A stretch of 64,000 nt of DNA from positions 20,333,645 to 20,397,644 of the forward strand of contig NC_067205.1 of assembly GCF_026262505.1 (NCBI RefSeq), in the 5' to 3' direction. The stretch's first letter is position 1. Each line of letters begins with the position of its first letter. The notes under the pieces were generated by a model. The model was given only the letters and a program-made list of their open reading frames with translations. It ran no database searches and was not told the DNA's origin. Positions 59,893 through 64,000 of this stretch are shown piece after piece. The position numbers and the translations under genes were made by a program. The stretch comes from Trichomonas vaginalis G3 (Eukaryota > Parabasalia > Trichomonadida > Trichomonadidae).

Positions 59893-59967
59893 TTAGAAAA
59901 TGGAAAGAAATAAGCACCAAAAAGATTTTTTAATATAAAAATACAAACAGTTTTATTATAAAATAGT

Positions 59968-62900
59968 TTATCGTGGTATGTTGTCTTCAAGACAGATGAG
60001 TTGTTGCATAAGCATTTGTGAAACAATATCGGTATGATGAATGACGGATGGAGGTGATTCATCAAGCATCTCTTTTCGTAATTTAACAAACTTATCTTCA
60101 CCGATTTTATTAATAATCATTCGTTTGATTCTGTCTGCTCTACGAAGCATAGAATCATTGTCATTTGCAACAGGAAGATCAACTTCACGGTCACCATCAT
60201 AAAACTTAGATGGACCTGAATCATTGAAGTCACCATTGTCAATTTGTTTGTCAGCATTCAATCCATCTAAATATGATTGTTCAATTTCTTGAGCTCGTTG
60301 TTGTTGGAATTGTCGAACATCTTCAATATTGATATCATTGCCGCCAATTTGTCGAATTCGTTTCTCTTCGATCTGTCGCTGCAACAACTCTGCTTCGCTT
60401 TTAATTCGTTCTTTAGCCCATGATGGTTTTCGTTCATTAAAATCTTCATAAAATGAATCTTTGATCTTAGAATGTCGTTGATTCTTGTCGACTGATAGTT
60501 GAGATACTTTTGGTTTAAGACCAATTGCGATTTGTGGTTTTCTGTATCTGCTTGGAGCGGAGTCGGGATCACTGTGCATTTGAATTGGTAACTTTTGCAG
60601 ATCTTGAAGTTTTTGAATTTGATTCATGATTCGATGAGATTCTTCTTGTTGTCTGTCTTCGATCCTTTGTCTCTTCATTCTCTCATCTTCTTCCCTCCTT
60701 AGTCTTTCGTGTTCATCTTGATATAATCGCTTTCTATCACTATCATCACTTTGAATTTTGTTACGTCTTTCATTATAATTTTTATTATAATTCTCATTAT
60801 TATTTTCATTATCATTGTAAAATTTGACATTAATTTGATTTTCTTTTTCTAATATTTCTTCTTTCCTTCGTTTGATTTTCATTTGTCTTCTTTCTTCTTG
60901 TTCTCGTTCGAATCTCTCATTTTCTTCCTTTTGTTTCTTTAGCAATAATTTAATACGCTCATTTTCTTCTTCTTGTTTTCTTAAAATTCTTTGATTTTCT
61001 TCTTCTCGTTTCAGTTTTTCTTTTTCTTCAATTTGTTTTCTTAGTAATCTTTGGTTGTCTTCTTCGCGTTTAATTCTTTCGTTTTCTTCAAGTTGTTTAC
61101 GAAGTCGTTCTTGTTGTTCTTGTCGTTCTGCAATTTCTTTCTGCTTTTGTTCACGAAGTTGTCGCGCTTTATTTTCTTTCTCTTCTTCGTATTGAAGTTG
61201 CATTTGATAATATTTAGCTTCTTGTTCTTTCTCTGATTGTTGACGAAGTAATTTCTCTTTTTCCCTTTGTTGTTTCTCGAGTTCAATTTTCTTTTGATAT
61301 TCTTCTGCTTCTTTACGCTTCTTTTCGTTCGCTTCTTTCTTCAATCGTTTAGCTTCTTCTTGTGCTTCGATCCATGCTTGTCGAGCTTGTTCTTGTGCTT
61401 TCGCAAGTTCAATTTGTTTCTGTCTCTCTTTGTTTTCGTAATCTTTTCGCATACGATTTTTTTCTTTTTCGTATTCGATTCTTTCTTTCCTTTTTCGTTC
61501 TTCTTCTGCTTTTTCTTGTTCAAGTTTCTTTCTTTGTTCTTCGATTGGATCGTATTTGTTAATTGGTTTTTCAACAGGATGATACTTTCGTTGTTGTCGC
61601 TGATAAATCTGTTCACGTTGAATTTCTGCTTCGCGTTCAAGTTCAAGTTCTCGAAGTTTTTCTTGTTCTTCACGTGATCGCTTTTCTTGTGCCATTCGAG
61701 CGTTTTCTTCTTGTGCTTTGATAAGTTCAAGCCGTCTTCGTTCTTCTGAATTCAATGGTCGATTAACTGCATTATAAACTTGTGCTTCTGGTGAATAATG
61801 ACGATTTTGTTGTTGATTGTCATTAACTTTTTCTTGTGCAGGAGATCGAAGAGGAAATTGTCTATATGCTGGTGATTTTACAGGTTGTTCGGAAACAGGG
61901 GATGCTTTTTTGTTATTTTGATTTTCATAACTTGGAGAAGGTTTATCATATTTATTTGCATAAACATTCTGTTGGTTTTTGTTGATTTGTGTTTGATTAT
62001 CGTATCGAGGTGAAGGATTTACATTGTAAGGTGACTTTGGTTGTGGATCATTGACATATCGATTTCCATAGTTTTGATTCTGATTTTGATTTTTATTTGC
62101 GAATTTGGCCATCTTTTGTCGATATTTTTCTTCTCTGTCTAAAGCTGCTTGTCTTGAATCTTCTTGTCTGGCTTTAGCTATTTCTGTCATTGGTTTATTC
62201 CTTCGTTCTTCCCTTAATCTTTCTTTTTCTTCAATTTCTTTGTATTGTTTCATTCGCTTTTCTTCTTCTTCTCTTAATCTTTCTCTTTCTTTTTCTTTTT
62301 GTTTAAGAAGTTCCAATTCTTTCTCTTGTTGTCTTATGTCTGGTTTATCAACCGGCGTTTCTGGAATTGCTTTCATTGGTTCTTCGAAATTTAAATTTTG
62401 TTTCAATGGATTCATTCCATGAAGAACTGTATGTGACATCTCATTGTTAACTTGGAACTCTGATAAATATGTAGTAAGTCTGTTACGAATTATTGGTTTC
62501 TTAACGATTTCTGTAGCTGTTGGTCTTAATTTTGGATCTTTAGAGAGCATTGAGTTGATAAGATTACGTAAGTCTGCTGAATATTGGGTACTAATTGGTG
62601 TTATGTTACCTCGAACTATATTGAACAACAAATTGTTGATATTTCGACCTTCAAATGCATGATGCAAAGTACACATCTCGTACATGATACATCCGAATGA
62701 CCAGATGTCTGTTTTAGAGTTGTAGTTTTTCCCTTGACACATTTCTGGTGATAAATAATAAGGAGTTCCTATCTGTGTGTTATAAAATTGCATAGTATGA
62801 TCTAATACTTTAGCAATACCAAAATCACCGAGTTTAACAGAGCCGTCCTTCATAAGAAATACATTCTGCCCTTTCAAATCTCGATGTAAAATTTTTCTAT

Positions 62901-63261
62901 CGTGAATATATTTAATTGCAAGTGCTAATTGAGTAAATATTCTTAATACTTCGTCTTCTGAAAATGATTTACGTCCATTCTTCTCGATTTTCTGTGATAA
63001 ATCGCCACCGTCGGCGTATTCCATGATAATATACAAAAATCCGCTTTCATTGAAACTTTCGATATATCGAACAATGTTTGGATGCTTGAGTGCTGACAAA
63101 ACATTGACTTCTGAAATGGCTTCTTTCTTCTCTTTTTCAGATAAACCTGATAATTTTACTGATTTTGCAACACACAATAGTCTATCAGTTTTCCTCTTCA
63201 CTAGAAAAGCTTTGGCAAATCCACCTTCTCCAAGGACTTTGATTTGCTCATAAGCTTTCAT
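59968..63261 (-). CDS. NEK-family serine/threonine protein kinase with long coiled-coil tail
   Basis: The 1097-residue protein has its kinase domain at residues 4-260. The Gly-rich loop is GEGGFAKAF (11-19), with ATP-binding Lys33, the helix-C Glu at about 51, HRDLKGQN (126-133), DFG (146-148), and GTPYYLSPE (165-173) typical of NEK kinases. NEKs control flagella, basal bodies and mitosis, and trichomonads have many. From about residue 300 to 830 the tail is Lys/Glu/Arg/Gln-rich with long uninterrupted helices (for example RQEQQERLRKQLEENE) interspersed with a Pro/Asn/Tyr-rich stretch at about 390-480. The last 250 residues are mixed. ATG 63,261 is preceded by TTCAAAAC (14 nt) and TCAATTC (19 nt), either of which could be the initiator. 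All catalytic residues are present. Confidence 0.93.
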   Translation of the reverse strand: MKAYEQIKVLGEGGFAKAFLVKRKTDRLLCVAKSVKLSGLSEKEKKEAISEVNVLSALKHPNIVRYIESFNESGFLYIIMEYADGGDLSQKIEKNGRKSFSEDEVLRIFTQLALAIKYIHDRKILHRDLKGQNVFLMKDGSVKLGDFGIAKVLDHTMQFYNTQIGTPYYLSPEMCQGKNYNSKTDIWSFGCIMYEMCTLHHAFEGRNINNLLFNIVRGNITPISTQYSADLRNLINSMLSKDPKLRPTATEIVKKPIIRNRLTTYLSEFQVNNEMSHTVLHGMNPLKQNLNFEEPMKAIPETPVDKPDIRQQEKELELLKQKEKERERLREEEEKRMKQYKEIEEKERLREERRNKPMTEIAKARQEDSRQAALDREEKYRQKMAKFANKNQNQNQNYGNRYVNDPQPKSPYNVNPSPRYDNQTQINKNQQNVYANKYDKPSPSYENQNNKKASPVSEQPVKSPAYRQFPLRSPAQEKVNDNQQQNRHYSPEAQVYNAVNRPLNSEERRRLELIKAQEENARMAQEKRSREEQEKLRELELEREAEIQREQIYQRQQRKYHPVEKPINKYDPIEEQRKKLEQEKAEEERKRKERIEYEKEKNRMRKDYENKERQKQIELAKAQEQARQAWIEAQEEAKRLKKEANEKKRKEAEEYQKKIELEKQQREKEKLLRQQSEKEQEAKYYQMQLQYEEEKENKARQLREQKQKEIAERQEQQERLRKQLEENERIKREEDNQRLLRKQIEEKEKLKREEENQRILRKQEEENERIKLLLKKQKEENERFEREQEERRQMKIKRRKEEILEKENQINVKFYNDNENNNENYNKNYNERRNKIQSDDSDRKRLYQDEHERLRREEDERMKRQRIEDRQQEESHRIMNQIQKLQDLQKLPIQMHSDPDSAPSRYRKPQIAIGLKPKVSQLSVDKNQRHSKIKDSFYEDFNERKPSWAKERIKSEAELLQRQIEEKRIRQIGGNDINIEDVRQFQQQRAQEIEQSYLDGLNADKQIDNGDFNDSGPSKFYDGDREVDLPVANDNDSMLRRADRIKRMIINKIGEDKFVKLRKEMLDESPPSVIHHTDIVSQMLMQQLICLEDNIPR

Positions 63262-63284
63262 CAGAATTTAGTTTTGAATTGATT

Positions 63285-63647
63285 ATAACGTTTTCAAATT
63301 TTTTTATGATACGATGTTGATTGTCTTCAAATTGGAGTAAAAATTTAAATAGTACACATGCTAATTTAAAACAAAAATACAATTATCTTTGAACATTCTT
63401 TAATTTCAAAATTCAAATTCTCAACGAATATGAATTTGGAGATCAACCATTATGGATGAAGCATTCTTGGAAATTTGTAAACCAATCCATACTAGAAATG
63501 CTTAAATATTTTCCAAATTTCGATAATTTTATGAATACTTGATTCAAATCAATTTGAATGCAGACTTATATTCATTCAATTCTTTGAATTACCATCGACT
63601 TGTTAAACTTTGAATCAATTCATTATTTGATGTTAGTCGATGATTGC
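63285..63647. other. Divergent intergenic region
   Basis: About 360 bp separate the NEK start from the start of the unknown gene. TTCATTATTTG at about 63,619 is a candidate initiator for the downstream gene, 26 nt before its ATG. Otherwise it is AT-rich with no signal. Confidence 0.35.
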
Positions 63648-64000
63648 ATGGAAACCAGTATCAAAAATTTGGAGCTGGGAACCGATATTTTCGTTCTTGA
63701 TACTAATGGATATGATATATTTAAGGGCAAACTCCTTGAGTGTTCAAGTAATAATTGGAAAATTAAATATAATGATACTCAAAACATAGAAATACTAGAT
63801 GACAATAAACGTATTATAGACTATGATAACAAATATTACCAACAATTGTTCAAAACACAAGAAAAAGGCAGAAATATATTGCAAGAATTAGAATCATCTA
63901 TAACCAAAGAAACACCTAGCGAAAATCAGCATACAATTACCAAAATTGATGATTTACCACCAAAAAAGCTTCCATTATCAATTAATAAAAATTTAAATTC
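63648..64000 (+). CDS. Unknown protein, N-terminal part (runs off the window)
   Basis: The frame opens with ATG (METSIKNLELGTDIFVLDTN) and stays open for 117 codons to the window edge. The first 50 residues look like a small beta-barrel (GYDIFKGKLLECSSNNWKIK, then a turn and strand), somewhat like Tudor or chromo-type folds. After about residue 65 it becomes charged and helical, then Pro/Lys-rich. No family can be named from this part. Confidence 0.6.
   Translation, partial: METSIKNLELGTDIFVLDTNGYDIFKGKLLECSSNNWKIKYNDTQNIEILDDNKRIIDYDNKYYQQLFKTQEKGRNILQELESSITKETPSENQHTITKIDDLPPKKLPLSINKNLN

Larger units (their letters stand above)
58698..59967. other. Long intergenic region with gene debris and a 20-bp direct repeat
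   Basis: At about 58,745-58,925 the minus strand reads like worn coding sequence (KEYLKEIRARNDAKFDLND, THANLAQIYSKHGDMQV) with two stops, possibly a decayed TPR-type protein. At 59,045-59,078 lies a piece matching the BspA-like gene. TCACTTTCCGGCACCCTTAA occurs at 59,500-59,519 and again at 59,873-59,892. Nothing else was recognised. Confidence 0.4.

Noticed and set aside
61267-61677. 136-codon Phe-rich forward frame
   Set aside because: It is the antisense of the Lys/Glu-rich coiled coil of the NEK kinase.

Overview
The window comes from an AT-rich, intron-poor parabasalid genome, most likely a trichomonad (Trichomonas or Tritrichomonas type). The grounds are: a 486-codon S-adenosylhomocysteine hydrolase, a BspA-like leucine-rich-repeat surface protein, a NEK kinase with a long charged tail, a bacterial-type iron alcohol dehydrogenase, no recognisable introns, a TCA-type initiator (Inr) 10-12 nt before several start codons, and a large Polinton/Maverick element. 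Species cannot be fixed by eye.

Layout. 1-12.6 kb: the C-terminal end of a membrane-anchored surface protein, a thioredoxin-fold membrane protein without a good start, a decayed beta-helix-type surface gene, a 2.5k-residue BEACH/WD40 protein and a small PLAC8 cysteine-rich protein. 12.74-14.87 kb: a plain DNA transposon of about 2.1 kb with short inverted ends, GC-rich islands and a clear target duplication. 14,986-36,719: a Polinton of about 21.7 kb with terminal inverted repeats and a 6-bp target duplication (TAAATT). It has many breaks but several parts are still open. Its recognisable parts are an SF3 helicase, a packaging ATPase, an integrase, a KilA-N-like protein, a Dam-like adenine methyltransferase, a phage-collar-like fibre protein and several candidate virion proteins. 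I see no protein-primed DNA polymerase and no adenain-type protease. 37.4-64 kb: host genes again. These are a YqhD-type alcohol dehydrogenase, a cluster of decayed beta-helix genes, a Sec7 ArfGEF whose 3' end has been tandemly duplicated, endonuclease III with one in-frame stop, two hypothetical genes in divergent arrangement, SAHH, the BspA-like gene, another decayed beta-helix gene, the NEK kinase, and the start of an unknown gene running off the end.

How things fit together. The host genes are single transcription units without functional operons: membrane traffic (BEACH, Sec7), methyl cycle (SAHH), redox metabolism (ADH), repair (endonuclease III), cytoskeleton/cell-cycle signalling (NEK) and surface display (BspA-like, beta-helix family). 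Intergenic DNA carries recognisable debris of host genes (beta-helix copies, a Sec7 3' end, a Sel1-like piece, a NEK tail piece and an LRR piece), which points to frequent local duplication and decay.

The most unusual structure is inside the Polinton. Subterminal 25-bp repeat modules of the TIRs reappear internally at about 26.7-27.3 kb and, inverted, at about 28.2-28.9 kb. They flank a small internal segment as if it were a nested pair of ends. All reading was by eye; no alignment or database search was run.
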